NCBI GenBank assembly: GCA_016715965.1
Contig: JADJXG010000001.1
Location: 2,299,501 to 2,363,500 of the forward strand
Direction of reading: 5' to 3'
Length of the DNA: 64,000 bases
Source of the DNA: Saprospiraceae bacterium
GTDB taxonomy: Bacteria > Bacteroidota > Bacteroidia > Chitinophagales > Saprospiraceae
The translations under genes and the position numbers were made by a program. The notes under the pieces were generated by a model. The model was not told the origin of the DNA, searched no databases, and worked only from the letters and a program-made list of their open reading frames with translations. Shown piece by piece: positions 15,865 through 25,234 of the stretch (positions are counted from its first letter, which is position 1; each line of letters opens with the position of its first letter).

Positions 15865-18485
15865 AACTCTCAAACAACACTTTTTCGGCTTCATTGATTC
15901 AACTTATTGCTGAGTTTAATAGTGATTCGGCAAAAGGATTGACCGCTCTTGAAGCAACCAACCGTATTTCTCAATACGGCAGAAATACTATTCAATCCGA
16001 TAAAGGAAAACATCCTTTGAAAATAGTCCTGTCGCAATTTAATAACCTCTTGGTGTATTTGTTGCTGTTTGCAGCCGCCATGTCGTTTTGGTTTCAGGAA
16101 TACTTGGATGCAACCGCAATTCTGCTTGTAATACTCGTAAATGCGAGCATTGGCTTTTGGATGGAAATGCAGGCAGAACGCTCTATGAATGCCCTTAAAA
16201 AAATGGCAAGTGTTCCGGCAAAAGTGTTCAGGGATGGTAAGTTATCCGAAATAACATCCGAGGAATTAGTTCCGGGTGATATACTGTTTGTGGAAGCTGG
16301 TGACATGATTACCGCAGATGCAAGAATTATTACCGCCACACAACTTTCCGTAAATGAAGCATCGCTTACGGGTGAAGCCATGCCCGTTGAGAAAATAGCA
16401 AGTGAGCTTTCCGAAGATATTCCACTTGCCGACCGAGCTAATATGCTGCATAAAGGCACTTTCGTTACCAACGGAAACACCACTGCCCTTGTGGTAGCAA
16501 CCGGAATGCAAACCGAATTAGGCAAAATTGCACATCTCGTGCAGGGCGCAGACCAATCAGCCACACCCCTTGAAAAAAAGTTACAAGTATTCAGTCGCAA
16601 ACTCATTTACATAACAGTTGCTCTGGTTGTTTTGATTTTCATTGTCGGCATGTTTACGCATGGCGATTATGTTGAATTGCTTGAAACTGCCATTGCCCTT
16701 GCCGTGGCAGCTATACCCGAAGGTCTTCCCATTGTGGCAACACTTGCCCTGGCGCAGGGCATGATGAAAATGGCAAAACACAATGTAATTGTCAAGAAAC
16801 TTTCGGCAGTAGAAACTTTAGGCGGCACTACGGTAATCTGCACCGATAAAACTGGAACGCTTACTCAAAATAAAATAGAGGTTACCGATGTAATTACGAC
16901 AGAAGAAAATGCTGAAAAGAACAAACAAATCATGCAGCATATCGCTGTTTTATGCAACACAGCATCCATTCAGATTTCAGAAAACGAAATAAAAGAAATT
17001 GGCGACCCGCTGGAAACGGGCTTATTGAAATATGCACACAAAAACGGAGAGAATATTGAGCAGTTGCGACAGCAGTTTCCTAAAATAGATGAAGTCCCGT
17101 TTTCATCGGAAACAAAAATGATGGCAACGCTGCATAGCGGAAACAATGGATATATTGTTTATGCCAAAGGCGCGGCAGAAGAAATACTCAAGCAATGCAG
17201 CCAAATTCTGATTGGTTCTGAAATTCAATTTCTGAATGAAGAAACAAGAAAACATTGGAAAGAAAAATCAGAACATCTTGCGGCATCCGGTTTACGAGTA
17301 ATAGCAGGTGCTTTTAAAGAAACCCCTTCAAAAGATATTTCACTAACAAGCGATTTGGTTTTTGCAGGGCTTTACGGTATGATGGACCCTCCAGCCGAAG
17401 ATGTGTTTGATGCCATCAAAGAATGTAAAGAGGCAGGTATTAAAGTAGTGATGATTACAGGCGACCACCCCGCTACAGCCAGTTACATAGCTAATCAATT
17501 AGGTATTTCTGAAAACGATACACCTATTATTGGAAAAGAAATGAAAGGAGCTTCGCAACTCAGCGAAAACGAAAAACAGCATTGGCTGAATACTTCTGTT
17601 TTTGCAAGAGTAACTCCTACACATAAGCTGGATTTGGTTACTGTATTGCAGGAAAAAGGAAACATCGTTGGCATGACTGGCGATGGTGTAAATGATGCGC
17701 CTGCTTTAAAAAAAGCCGACATCGGTATTGCAATGGGAAAGCGTGGAACACAGGTGGCACAAGAAGTGTCAGACATGGTGTTGAAAGACGATAAGTTTTC
17801 TTCCATTGTTCACGCAATCAGGCAAGGTCGTGTCATCTTCAGCAACATTCAGGAATTTGTGATTTACCTGCTTTCCTGCAACATGAGTGAATTGTTTGTA
17901 GTGACTTTAGCTGCCTTATCTAATCTGCATTTTCAATTAATTCCACTGCAAATACTTTTTATCAATCTCATAACCGATGTATTACCGGCACTTGCTTTGG
18001 GAGTAAGCGAAGGCAGTCCTTTTGTAATGAAGCATAAACCCCGAAACCCTACTGAACCACTTTTAAAAACAAGACAGTGGTATGCCGTTTGGATCTATGC
18101 GGCAATCATTTCCGTTTGCACCCTGGGTGCAGTATTCTTTAGCCATTTTGTTTTGCATACAGGCGAACACTTTGACCCGAAATTGTGCAATAACATTTTG
18201 TTCTTCACACTCATTGTTTGTCAGTTATTCCATGTGTTCAACATGGCATCGGTTAAAACATCATTTTTTAAGTCCGAAGTTTTCAGAAACAAATATGTAT
18301 GGTATGCTCTTGCTTCGAGTGGGCTAATCGTGATATCCGTTTTCTTCATTCCCCCGGTTCGTGAAGCATTGAATGTTCAGTCGCTTAAATTAGAAGACTG
18401 GTTGGTAGTTATTGCTTCTGCTTTGATTTCGCTCTTGGTTATTCAAATATTAAAACGCACAAACCTTATTCACGATGAAGATTAA
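15861..18485 (+). CDS. Cation-transporting P-type ATPase, Ca/PMCA-like (P2)
   Basis: The 874-residue protein has the P2-type layout: N-terminal cation_ATPase_N domain (about 1-75), actuator loop with LTGEAMPVEK (about 169-178), TM4 with VAAIPEGLPIVAT (PEGLP is the cation site), phosphorylation site CTDKTGT at D329 and hinge GMTGDGVNDAPA. Four C-terminal helices close the pump. PEGLP and the overall form resemble bacterial calcium-exporting pumps, but Mn or other divalent cations cannot be excluded. It overlaps the genes on both sides (4 and 11 bp), so it is firmly part of the stress operon. Confidence 0.9.
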   Translation: MKLSNNTFSASLIQLIAEFNSDSAKGLTALEATNRISQYGRNTIQSDKGKHPLKIVLSQFNNLLVYLLLFAAAMSFWFQEYLDATAILLVILVNASIGFWMEMQAERSMNALKKMASVPAKVFRDGKLSEITSEELVPGDILFVEAGDMITADARIITATQLSVNEASLTGEAMPVEKIASELSEDIPLADRANMLHKGTFVTNGNTTALVVATGMQTELGKIAHLVQGADQSATPLEKKLQVFSRKLIYITVALVVLIFIVGMFTHGDYVELLETAIALAVAAIPEGLPIVATLALAQGMMKMAKHNVIVKKLSAVETLGGTTVICTDKTGTLTQNKIEVTDVITTEENAEKNKQIMQHIAVLCNTASIQISENEIKEIGDPLETGLLKYAHKNGENIEQLRQQFPKIDEVPFSSETKMMATLHSGNNGYIVYAKGAAEEILKQCSQILIGSEIQFLNEETRKHWKEKSEHLAASGLRVIAGAFKETPSKDISLTSDLVFAGLYGMMDPPAEDVFDAIKECKEAGIKVVMITGDHPATASYIANQLGISENDTPIIGKEMKGASQLSENEKQHWLNTSVFARVTPTHKLDLVTVLQEKGNIVGMTGDGVNDAPALKKADIGIAMGKRGTQVAQEVSDMVLKDDKFSSIVHAIRQGRVIFSNIQEFVIYLLSCNMSELFVVTLAALSNLHFQLIPLQILFINLITDVLPALALGVSEGSPFVMKHKPRNPTEPLLKTRQWYAVWIYAAIISVCTLGAVFFSHFVLHTGEHFDPKLCNNILFFTLIVCQLFHVFNMASVKTSFFKSEVFRNKYVWYALASSGLIVISVFFIPPVREALNVQSLKLEDWLVVIASALISLLVIQILKRTNLIHDED

Positions 18486-19341
18486 CGCTGAAAACATAAA
18501 TATCACCAAAGCATCAGGACTGAAAGCTCCTTTCAATAAAGGAAAGTTGAAACAATCGCTGTTGCGTTCAGGAGCAAACAACGAGCAGGCAGATGAAATT
18601 ACCAATGAAGTAATCGAAATGCTGGTTGAAGGAATGTCCACCCGGAAGATTTACAAAACTGCATTTCGATTGCTGAGAAATTATTCCCGTCCGGCAGCAG
18701 CACGTTATAAACTCAAACAAGCCATTATGGAATTGGGACCTTCCGGTTTTCCGTTTGAGCAATTTGTTGGCGAACTTTTAAAACATAGAGGTTACAAAAC
18801 GCAAGTGGGCGTAATTGTAAAAGGACATTGTGTAAACCATGAAATTGATGTGATTGCCGAAAAAGACGAACACCATTTTATGATTGAGTGCAAATTTCAT
18901 AACCGTCAGGGTTACTCGTCCGATGTTAAAATCCCGCTATACATTCAGTCAAGGTTTTTAGATGTGGAAAGACAATGGAAACAGTTAGATGGTCATTCTG
19001 AAAAATTTCATCAGGGTTGGGTAGTAACCAATACTCGCTTTTCAGAAGATGCTGCTCAATACGGAAGGTGCATGAATATGAACCTTGTGAGTTGGGATTA
19101 CCCCAAACATAATGGGTTAAAAGACTGGATTGATGGTTCGGGTTTACACCCCGTAACCTGTCTTACTTCACTTACCCAAAGAGAAAAGCAACAGCTGTTA
19201 GACAAAAAAATAGTGTTGTGTAAATCCATGCACCACAACCATGCCTTACTTCAAAGTATTGGCGTAAAGCCACCCCGATTGCAAAAGGTAATGGATGAAT
19301 GTGCTGCATTGTGTGAAATGTATTCTAAAACTAATCACTAA
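18475..19341 (+). CDS. ATP-cone domain fused to PD-(D/E)XK nuclease
   Basis: The 288-residue protein starts with an ATP-cone (about 8-90: ITKASGLKAPFNKGKLKQSL opens it, STRKIYKTAFRLLR closes it), the nucleotide-sensing domain of NrdR and ribonucleotide reductases. A restriction-endonuclease-like fold follows (about 92-210) with D125 in NHEIDV and E138-x-K140 in IECKFH, the catalytic PD-(D/E)XK set. The last 70 residues are helical and Cys/His-containing. It overlaps the ATPase gene by 11 bp. The design suggests DNA (or RNA) cleavage controlled by ATP or dATP level; this is inference, and a repair role is equally possible. Similar proteins are known as ATP-cone restriction-endonuclease-like. 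Confidence 0.85.
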   Translation: MKINAENINITKASGLKAPFNKGKLKQSLLRSGANNEQADEITNEVIEMLVEGMSTRKIYKTAFRLLRNYSRPAAARYKLKQAIMELGPSGFPFEQFVGELLKHRGYKTQVGVIVKGHCVNHEIDVIAEKDEHHFMIECKFHNRQGYSSDVKIPLYIQSRFLDVERQWKQLDGHSEKFHQGWVVTNTRFSEDAAQYGRCMNMNLVSWDYPKHNGLKDWIDGSGLHPVTCLTSLTQREKQQLLDKKIVLCKSMHHNHALLQSIGVKPPRLQKVMDECAALCEMYSKTNH

Positions 19342-19353
19342 AAAAGGAATAAG

Positions 19354-20640
19354 ATGCACGATATACTCAACAACTTACTTTCTCCCTTTTTACTTAGTTT
19401 ATTGGTATCCGTAGGCGTGGGCGTAATAATAGGGCTTGAACGCGAGTTTGATACTTTGTCTGGCAACGAACATTTTGCAGGGTTAAGAACTTTTGTTTTA
19501 GCGGCAATTCTTGGTTGCGTTGTAACTTATTTGGCAACCGAGTTTAATTTTAATATTCTTTTGGTTGCCATTCCCTCCGTTTTCTTCTTTATTAGTGTTT
19601 TTCACTTTTCCAAAGTCAAAAAAGAGCATTTCGGTCTTGTAACGGAATTTTCACTTGTCTTAGTGTTCTTTTTGGGAGTGTTTTCCGCTTTACATTTAAT
19701 TAAGGAAACGCTCACCGTTGCAGTCATCGCCTCCGCATTATTGACTTTTAAAACTAAACTCAAATCCACAGTAAAGCAGATTACACAAGATGAATTGTAT
19801 GCTTTCATCCGGTTTGCAATCATATCATTTCTAATTCTGCCTTATTTACCTAATGAAAATTTTGGCCCGGAACAACTGATAAATCCGCAAAACATAGGTT
19901 TAGTGATAGTCATTGTATCTTCATTAAGCTTTGTAGGTTACTTCATTATCAAATTCTTTGGCGCAGAAAAAGGCATTCTTTTCACCGCATTTTTCGGTGG
20001 AACATTTTCGAGCACAGCAGTAACCTGGATATTTAGCACAAAAAGCAAAGAAACTGAAAGTCTCTCAATGAATTATGCGTCAGGGATCCTTGTTGCCTGT
20101 GCAGTGATGTTTATCAGGGTCTCAGTTGTAGCTGCTTTATTTAATGTGCAGGTGTTGATGTGGCTACTCATTCCGTGTTTGTTGATGGCAGTCAGTGCTG
20201 GGGGCTATGCATATTACATAATAAAAACAAAGACACCTAAGGCTGACATGATAAATGAAAGTATTCAGTTAGGAAATCCTCTTGACTTGATGAATGCTGC
20301 TTTCTTCGGACTTCAGTATATTGCAATAACGTTAGCCGTCTATTTTGCCAACATATATTTTGGAGCTAAAGGACTTTTCATATCAGGCATAATTTCAGGG
20401 TTTGCTGATGTTGATGCTATCAACATTAGTGCATCTAAGTTGAGTTTAATCCAAATCTCACCGACAATGGCTGCAATGGTTATACTGTTTGCAGTAATCA
20501 GTAATACACTTTTTAAAATTGGAGAGTGCTACATAAAAGGAACACGTGAATTGTTCAGGCAGGTCGTCATTGGCTTAATACTATCCATCGTTATTGCGGG
20601 CATAAGCATTCTTTTTATTTACATAAATCAAACAACATGA
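19354..20640 (+). CDS. MgtC/SapB-family DUF4010 membrane protein
   Basis: The 428-residue protein has an N-terminal MgtC-like membrane domain (about 8-140, with the signature GVGVIIGLEREFD) and a C-terminal DUF4010 domain (about 175-425), together roughly a dozen hydrophobic helices. MgtC proteins are linked to survival at low magnesium and to F-type ATPase and phosphate control; the DUF4010 fusion has no settled function. It begins 12 bp after the nuclease gene with AAGGAATAAG before ATG, and overlaps the PPK2 gene by ATGA. Within this operon an ion- or energy-homeostasis role is plausible. Confidence 0.85.
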   Translation: MHDILNNLLSPFLLSLLVSVGVGVIIGLEREFDTLSGNEHFAGLRTFVLAAILGCVVTYLATEFNFNILLVAIPSVFFFISVFHFSKVKKEHFGLVTEFSLVLVFFLGVFSALHLIKETLTVAVIASALLTFKTKLKSTVKQITQDELYAFIRFAIISFLILPYLPNENFGPEQLINPQNIGLVIVIVSSLSFVGYFIIKFFGAEKGILFTAFFGGTFSSTAVTWIFSTKSKETESLSMNYASGILVACAVMFIRVSVVAALFNVQVLMWLLIPCLLMAVSAGGYAYYIIKTKTPKADMINESIQLGNPLDLMNAAFFGLQYIAITLAVYFANIYFGAKGLFISGIISGFADVDAINISASKLSLIQISPTMAAMVILFAVISNTLFKIGECYIKGTRELFRQVVIGLILSIVIAGISILFIYINQTT

Positions 20641-21413
20641 AATACTTGAAAATAAACGAAATCAAAACCACATCACCCAAAGAGGTGCAAAAGCAAAAAG
20701 CAAAAAGTGAACTTCTAAATTTGCAACAGGATATTTATTCCTTGCAACATTTGCTTTATGCAGCTCATTCTAAAAGTCTGTTAATCATATTTCAAGGCAT
20801 TGATACGTCAGGAAAAGATGGTGTAATACGCAAGGTTTTTAATTGCGTTAATCCCTTGGGTGTTCACGCTACTTCATTTAAAGCACCCTGTGACATGGAG
20901 CGTGAACATGATTATATGTGGCGTATCTACCAAAAACTACCCGAAAAAGGAATGATACAAATTTTCAACAGGTCATACTATGAAGATATTATTGTCCCAA
21001 CCATCCAGAAATCGTTGTCAAAAAGCATGATAGATAAACGATACAACTTTATTAATGCTTTTGAAAAACATCTTGTAGAAAACGACACAGATATAATCAA
21101 ATTTTATCTGCACATCAGCCCGGAAGAACAAAAAAGCAGGATAGAGCAACGGTTAAAAAACCCTCTTAAAAAGTGGAAATACTCAAAAGAGGATAAAAAG
21201 TCATCAGAAAAATGGAATGATTATATGGTGGTATATGAAAACATTATAAATCGGTGCAATCAGGTTCCTTGGATAATAGTCCCCTCTGACGAAAAGTGGT
21301 ATAGAGATTTCATTGTGGCATCTGTAATAAAAGAAAAATTGAAAGCCATGAACTTAAAATTTCCAAAACAAAATGCTCTATCGCAAAACGATAAAGCCGT
21401 AGAAAAAAAATAA
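20637..21413 (+). CDS. PPK2-family polyphosphate kinase
   Basis: The 258-residue protein has the PPK2 core: Walker A GIDTSGKDG (54-62), Walker B region FNRSYYED (110-117), the lid with basic residues, and WKYSKED (about 178-184), which are family marks. PPK2 enzymes use polyphosphate to phosphorylate nucleotides (AMP, ADP, GDP) or run backwards to make it; the exact class is not decided by sequence here. The neighbours handle AMP, PRPP and RNA, so regeneration of nucleotide phosphates from polyphosphate during stress is the natural reading. Coupled to the upstream gene by an ATGA overlap. Confidence 0.92.
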   Translation: MKYLKINEIKTTSPKEVQKQKAKSELLNLQQDIYSLQHLLYAAHSKSLLIIFQGIDTSGKDGVIRKVFNCVNPLGVHATSFKAPCDMEREHDYMWRIYQKLPEKGMIQIFNRSYYEDIIVPTIQKSLSKSMIDKRYNFINAFEKHLVENDTDIIKFYLHISPEEQKSRIEQRLKNPLKKWKYSKEDKKSSEKWNDYMVVYENIINRCNQVPWIIVPSDEKWYRDFIVASVIKEKLKAMNLKFPKQNALSQNDKAVEKK

Positions 21414-21442
21414 AAATAAAGAGACAATTAACCCAAAAATTT

Positions 21443-22807
21443 ATGAGCAACATCAAAATTCAATTCTTAGGTGCTGCCGGAACAGTTACCGGCTCCAAAT
21501 TCCTCATTACCGCTTTCGGTAAAAAAATACTGATAGACTGCGGTTTGTTCCAGGGGCTAAAAGAACTCCGGCAACTAAATTGGCAACCATTAGCCGTTTC
21601 AGCAAAAGCTATTGACATTGTATTACTAACACATGCCCATTTAGACCACACGGGCTACCTTCCTTTATTAGTGAAGCATGGTTTTACCGGAACAATTAAT
21701 GGCACATCGCCAACCTTGCAGATTGCAGAAATAATGTTAAAGGATAGCGCAAAAATTCAGGAAGAAGATGCCGTGAGAGCAAACAAATATCGCTACTCGA
21801 AACACAAACCCGCTTTGCCGCTTTACGGTTTGCCGGAAGTGGAAAATACTTTACCACTCTTTCAACAACAACCGCTTAATGAATGGATAAACATTAACGA
21901 GCATATCCGATACCGTTTCCGCTACAACGGACATATCATTGGAGCTACGTTTATTGAATTGCAGGTTGGCGATAAAACAGTAGTCTTTTCCGGTGATATT
22001 GGCAGAGAAATAGACCCCTTGTTATATCCCCCTGAAAAACCGGAGAAAGCGGATGTTTTATTTATTGAAGCTACTTATGGCAACCGGCTGCATCCTGCCG
22101 AACCTGCCATCAACAGCTTGGAAAAACTTATTAATAAGTGCATAGCGAGAAACGGCACGATTATCATACCGAGTTTTTCTGTAGAGCGGACACAATTGCT
22201 CATGTATCTGTTTTGGCAGTTAAAAAAGACCAATAAAATTCCCGATATACCTATTTATATGGATAGTCCGATGGGAAGAAATGTTTTGGAAGTTTTTCAT
22301 CGTAACACAGAGTGGCATAAACTCTCCACCGATGAATGCTCTGAAATGTGCAATACCATCAAGCGGATTAAAGGAGTAGATGAAACTTATGCACTTGCAG
22401 AAGACAATACACCTAAGATAATTATTGCAGGAAGTGGTATGGCTGCGGGCGGCAGAGTGCTTACTTATTTTGAAAAATATTTAGGGGACGAAAATGCAAC
22501 CATCCTGTTGGTGGGTTTTCAGGCTGAAGGAACAAGAGGAAGGGCATTGCTGGAAGGCGCAACCGAAATCAAAATGAGAGGTAAATTCTATGCAGTAAAA
22601 GCCCACATGGAAAATATAGAAGGGTTGTCTGGTCATGCAGACCAAAATGGATTGATTGACTGGATGAATAAATTAACATCCATGCCCGAAAAAATATTCA
22701 TCGTCCACAGCGAGGAAGAAGGTGCAAAGGGATTGCAGGAAAAAATAAGAGAAACCTTTGGGTGGATTGCTCATATTCCTCAATTGAACGAAACCATACA
22801 AATCTAA
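21443..22807 (+). CDS. Beta-CASP metallo-beta-lactamase RNase
   Basis: The 454-residue protein begins with a metallo-beta-lactamase domain. Its zinc motif HAHLDHTG lies at 64-71, a further His at GHIIGA (about 173) and Asp in FSGDIGRE (about 190). The beta-CASP cap follows (about 240-370, with VERTQLL and SGMAAGGR), then the RMMBL tail with SGHADQ and IVHSEEEGA. Proteins of this form are RNA-processing or RNA-degrading nucleases (CPSF73/RNase-like); exact substrates are unknown. Cytoplasmic. Lies 29 bp after PPK2 and 12 bp before the phosphorylase gene, so it might supply nucleoside monophosphates from RNA to the next enzyme (inference). Confidence 0.9.
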   Translation: MSNIKIQFLGAAGTVTGSKFLITAFGKKILIDCGLFQGLKELRQLNWQPLAVSAKAIDIVLLTHAHLDHTGYLPLLVKHGFTGTINGTSPTLQIAEIMLKDSAKIQEEDAVRANKYRYSKHKPALPLYGLPEVENTLPLFQQQPLNEWININEHIRYRFRYNGHIIGATFIELQVGDKTVVFSGDIGREIDPLLYPPEKPEKADVLFIEATYGNRLHPAEPAINSLEKLINKCIARNGTIIIPSFSVERTQLLMYLFWQLKKTNKIPDIPIYMDSPMGRNVLEVFHRNTEWHKLSTDECSEMCNTIKRIKGVDETYALAEDNTPKIIIAGSGMAAGGRVLTYFEKYLGDENATILLVGFQAEGTRGRALLEGATEIKMRGKFYAVKAHMENIEGLSGHADQNGLIDWMNKLTSMPEKIFIVHSEEEGAKGLQEKIRETFGWIAHIPQLNETIQI

Positions 22808-22819
22808 ACGGTTGAAATT

Positions 22820-24319
22820 ATGCATAATCATAAAACACTGAAGATAAAAAATCTTGGTATAGACACCTACAGAGAAAACATCATCTATATGCGTTCGGAC
22901 TGCGATGTATGTCTTTCGGAAGGATTTACTGCCCAAACACGGGTAGTAGTGCATTTTGACAATGAAAGTATCATTGCTACACTTAACGTTGTTTACAACG
23001 AACTGTTGAAACATGGTGAAGCCGGGCTTTCAATAGTGGCTGCACAAAGATTAGGCGTACGTGATGGGGATGCAATTATTGTATCTCACTTGCAACCTAT
23101 TGCATCCATTGGATTGATAAGGTCAAAAATGTATGGCAACGAATTAAAAGAGGCTGAACTGAACCAAATTATTTATGATATTTCAACAGGACAATATTCC
23201 AATATAGAACTCGCAGCATTTATTACTGCTACGTCGGGCAATCATCTTTCCATAAATGAAATAAAAGGTCTTACCAGAGCAATGGTTCGTTCCGGTAAAA
23301 ATTTAGAATGGGATAATCAATCCATTTTTGATAAGCATTGTATTGGCGGTTTGCCGGGTAACCGGACAACTCCTATTGTAATAAGCATTGTGGCAGCAGC
23401 AGGTTTGACTATCCCTAAAACTTCTTCCCGTGCCATTACATCCCCGGCAGGAACGGCAGATACAATGGAAGTGATGACCAACGTAGAACTTACAATGGAA
23501 CAAATGAAAGAAGTAGTAAGCAGGGAAAATGGATGTTTGGTTTGGGGCGGTTCAGTTAGTCTAAGCCCGGCTGACGATGTCCTTATTTCTGTTGAAAAAG
23601 CACTGGATATTGACAGCGAAGGACAGATGATTGCTTCGGTTCTTTCAAAGAAAAAAGCCGCAGGTGCAACGCATGTGGTTATTGACATTCCTGTGGGTTC
23701 AACAGCAAAAGTCCGAACAAAAGAGAACGCAAATAAATTAATATCACATTTTGAAGAGGTGGCTGATGCCGTTGGCCTTCAAATAAAATGCCTGGTCACT
23801 GATGGTTCACAACCGGTTGGCAGGGGAATTGGCCCTGCATTAGAGGCAATGGATGTGTTAAGCGTTCTGCGGAATGAAAACAATGCACCCGAAGATTTAA
23901 AACAAAGAGCTTTACTACTTGCAGGTGAATTATTAGAATTTTCCGAAAATGTTGAAAAAGGTAAAGGCATAAGCAAAGCAATAAAAATACTGGAAGGAGG
24001 CATCGCCTATACAAAATTTATTTCCATTTGTGAAGCACAAGGGCGTTTTACCGAGCCTGAATTTGCTGCCTTCAGTCTGGATATTTTAGCAGAACAAAGC
24101 GGGATTATCAATGAAATTGATTGCAGAAAATTAGCAAAAGTGGCTAAACTGTCTGGTGCTCCAAAATCACCAAAAGCAGGTGTTTTGCTTCACTCACATT
24201 TAGGTAAGCAAGTTAGTAATGGAGATGTTTTGTTCACCATTTATGCAGAAGCACAAGGAGAATTAAACTATGCCTTAGGTTATTACAAAATTCAAAACAA
24301 CATAATACGAATAAAATGA
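22820..24319 (+). CDS. AMP phosphorylase-like / thymidine phosphorylase family
   Basis: The 499-residue protein has an extra N-terminal double-psi-like domain (about 1-90), then the glycosyltransferase family 3 helical and catalytic domains, with KHCIGGLPGNRTTP (about 173-186) in place of the KHSTGG phosphate-binding loop of thymidine phosphorylase. That loop and the length match the archaeal AMP-phosphorylase branch, which splits nucleoside 5'-monophosphates into base and ribose-1,5-bisphosphate. Bacterial members are often annotated simply as thymidine phosphorylase. It overlaps the PRPP synthetase gene by ATGA. No ribose-bisphosphate isomerase or RuBisCO is present, so the archaeal AMP pathway is not complete. 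Confidence 0.85.
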   Translation: MHNHKTLKIKNLGIDTYRENIIYMRSDCDVCLSEGFTAQTRVVVHFDNESIIATLNVVYNELLKHGEAGLSIVAAQRLGVRDGDAIIVSHLQPIASIGLIRSKMYGNELKEAELNQIIYDISTGQYSNIELAAFITATSGNHLSINEIKGLTRAMVRSGKNLEWDNQSIFDKHCIGGLPGNRTTPIVISIVAAAGLTIPKTSSRAITSPAGTADTMEVMTNVELTMEQMKEVVSRENGCLVWGGSVSLSPADDVLISVEKALDIDSEGQMIASVLSKKKAAGATHVVIDIPVGSTAKVRTKENANKLISHFEEVADAVGLQIKCLVTDGSQPVGRGIGPALEAMDVLSVLRNENNAPEDLKQRALLLAGELLEFSENVEKGKGISKAIKILEGGIAYTKFISICEAQGRFTEPEFAAFSLDILAEQSGIINEIDCRKLAKVAKLSGAPKSPKAGVLLHSHLGKQVSNGDVLFTIYAEAQGELNYALGYYKIQNNIIRIK

Positions 24320-25209
24320 AAGAACACGAAACAATACTATTTGCATTGCCTGGAAATGAACCCACGGTTGACACGATAGCAAAGCGATATAATGTCAGTA
24401 AAGGCGAAGCCACTATACGCAATTTCCCGGATGGAGAAACGTATATCCGTATTCATTCAGATGTGAAAGGAAAAAAGGTTGTCATGGTTTGTTCTTTAGA
24501 CCGCCCTGATACAAAGCTCTTGCCCTTATACTTTCTATCCAAAACTGCTATGGAACTTGGGGCTAAATGCATTTGTCTTATTGCTCCCTATCTGGCATAT
24601 ATGCGACAGGATAAGCAATTTCATTCAGGAGAGGGAATTACTTCAAAATACTTTGCATCGTTCATTTCAAACTTTGCAGAAACTATTACCACCGTTGACC
24701 CGCACTTGCACAGGTATAATACTTTGTCCGAAATATATTCGGTTCCTGCGACTGTGGTTCAGGCAGCAAATCATATATCAGAATGGATAAAGAACAATAT
24801 TCAAAATCCGGTACTGATTGGCCCTGACAGTGAAAGTGAGCAATGGGTTTCCGAGGTAGCCAATAACGCACATGCCCCTTTTATCATATTAGAAAAAGTT
24901 AGGCATGGTGACAGAAACGTAAAAGTTTCAATTCCTCAAATAGACCGATATAAAAATCATAAACCTGTTTTGGTGGATGATATTATTTCCACTGCCCGAA
25001 CTATGATTGAAACGGTTGGTCATCTTAAAAATGCAGGAATGAACCCACCTATTTGCATAGGTATTCATGCTGTATTTGCAGGCAACGCCTATCAGGATTT
25101 ATTAAATGCCGGGGCTGAAATGGTAGTTACAACGAACACCATTTCACATGAGAGTAATGGAATTGATATAAGTGGATTATTCAAATCAGTGTTCAATGAA
25201 GAAAAGTGA
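24316..25209 (+). CDS. Ribose-phosphate pyrophosphokinase (PRPP synthetase) paralogue
   Basis: The 297-residue protein has the two phosphoribosyltransferase-like domains of PRPP synthetases. The Mg/ATP-binding DPHLHRY is near residue 130, GPDSESEQWVSE near 175 and the PRPP loop LVDDIISTARTM near 220. Housekeeping Prs proteins have VDDIISTGGT, so this is a diverged paralogue, likely not the main enzyme. It would make PRPP from ribose-5-phosphate and ATP, or handle the ribose-1,5-bisphosphate released by its coupled neighbour (speculative). Last gene of the stress operon; an outer-membrane channel gene follows 25 bp later. Confidence 0.88.
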   Translation: MKEHETILFALPGNEPTVDTIAKRYNVSKGEATIRNFPDGETYIRIHSDVKGKKVVMVCSLDRPDTKLLPLYFLSKTAMELGAKCICLIAPYLAYMRQDKQFHSGEGITSKYFASFISNFAETITTVDPHLHRYNTLSEIYSVPATVVQAANHISEWIKNNIQNPVLIGPDSESEQWVSEVANNAHAPFIILEKVRHGDRNVKVSIPQIDRYKNHKPVLVDDIISTARTMIETVGHLKNAGMNPPICIGIHAVFAGNAYQDLLNAGAEMVVTTNTISHESNGIDISGLFKSVFNEEK

Positions 25210-25234
25210 AATTTTTCTAATTAAAATTAGGTAA

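Noticed and set aside
22820..25209. Complete archaeal-type AMP pathway with RuBisCO
   Set aside because: Neither ribose-1,5-bisphosphate isomerase nor a RuBisCO-like gene is present in the window.
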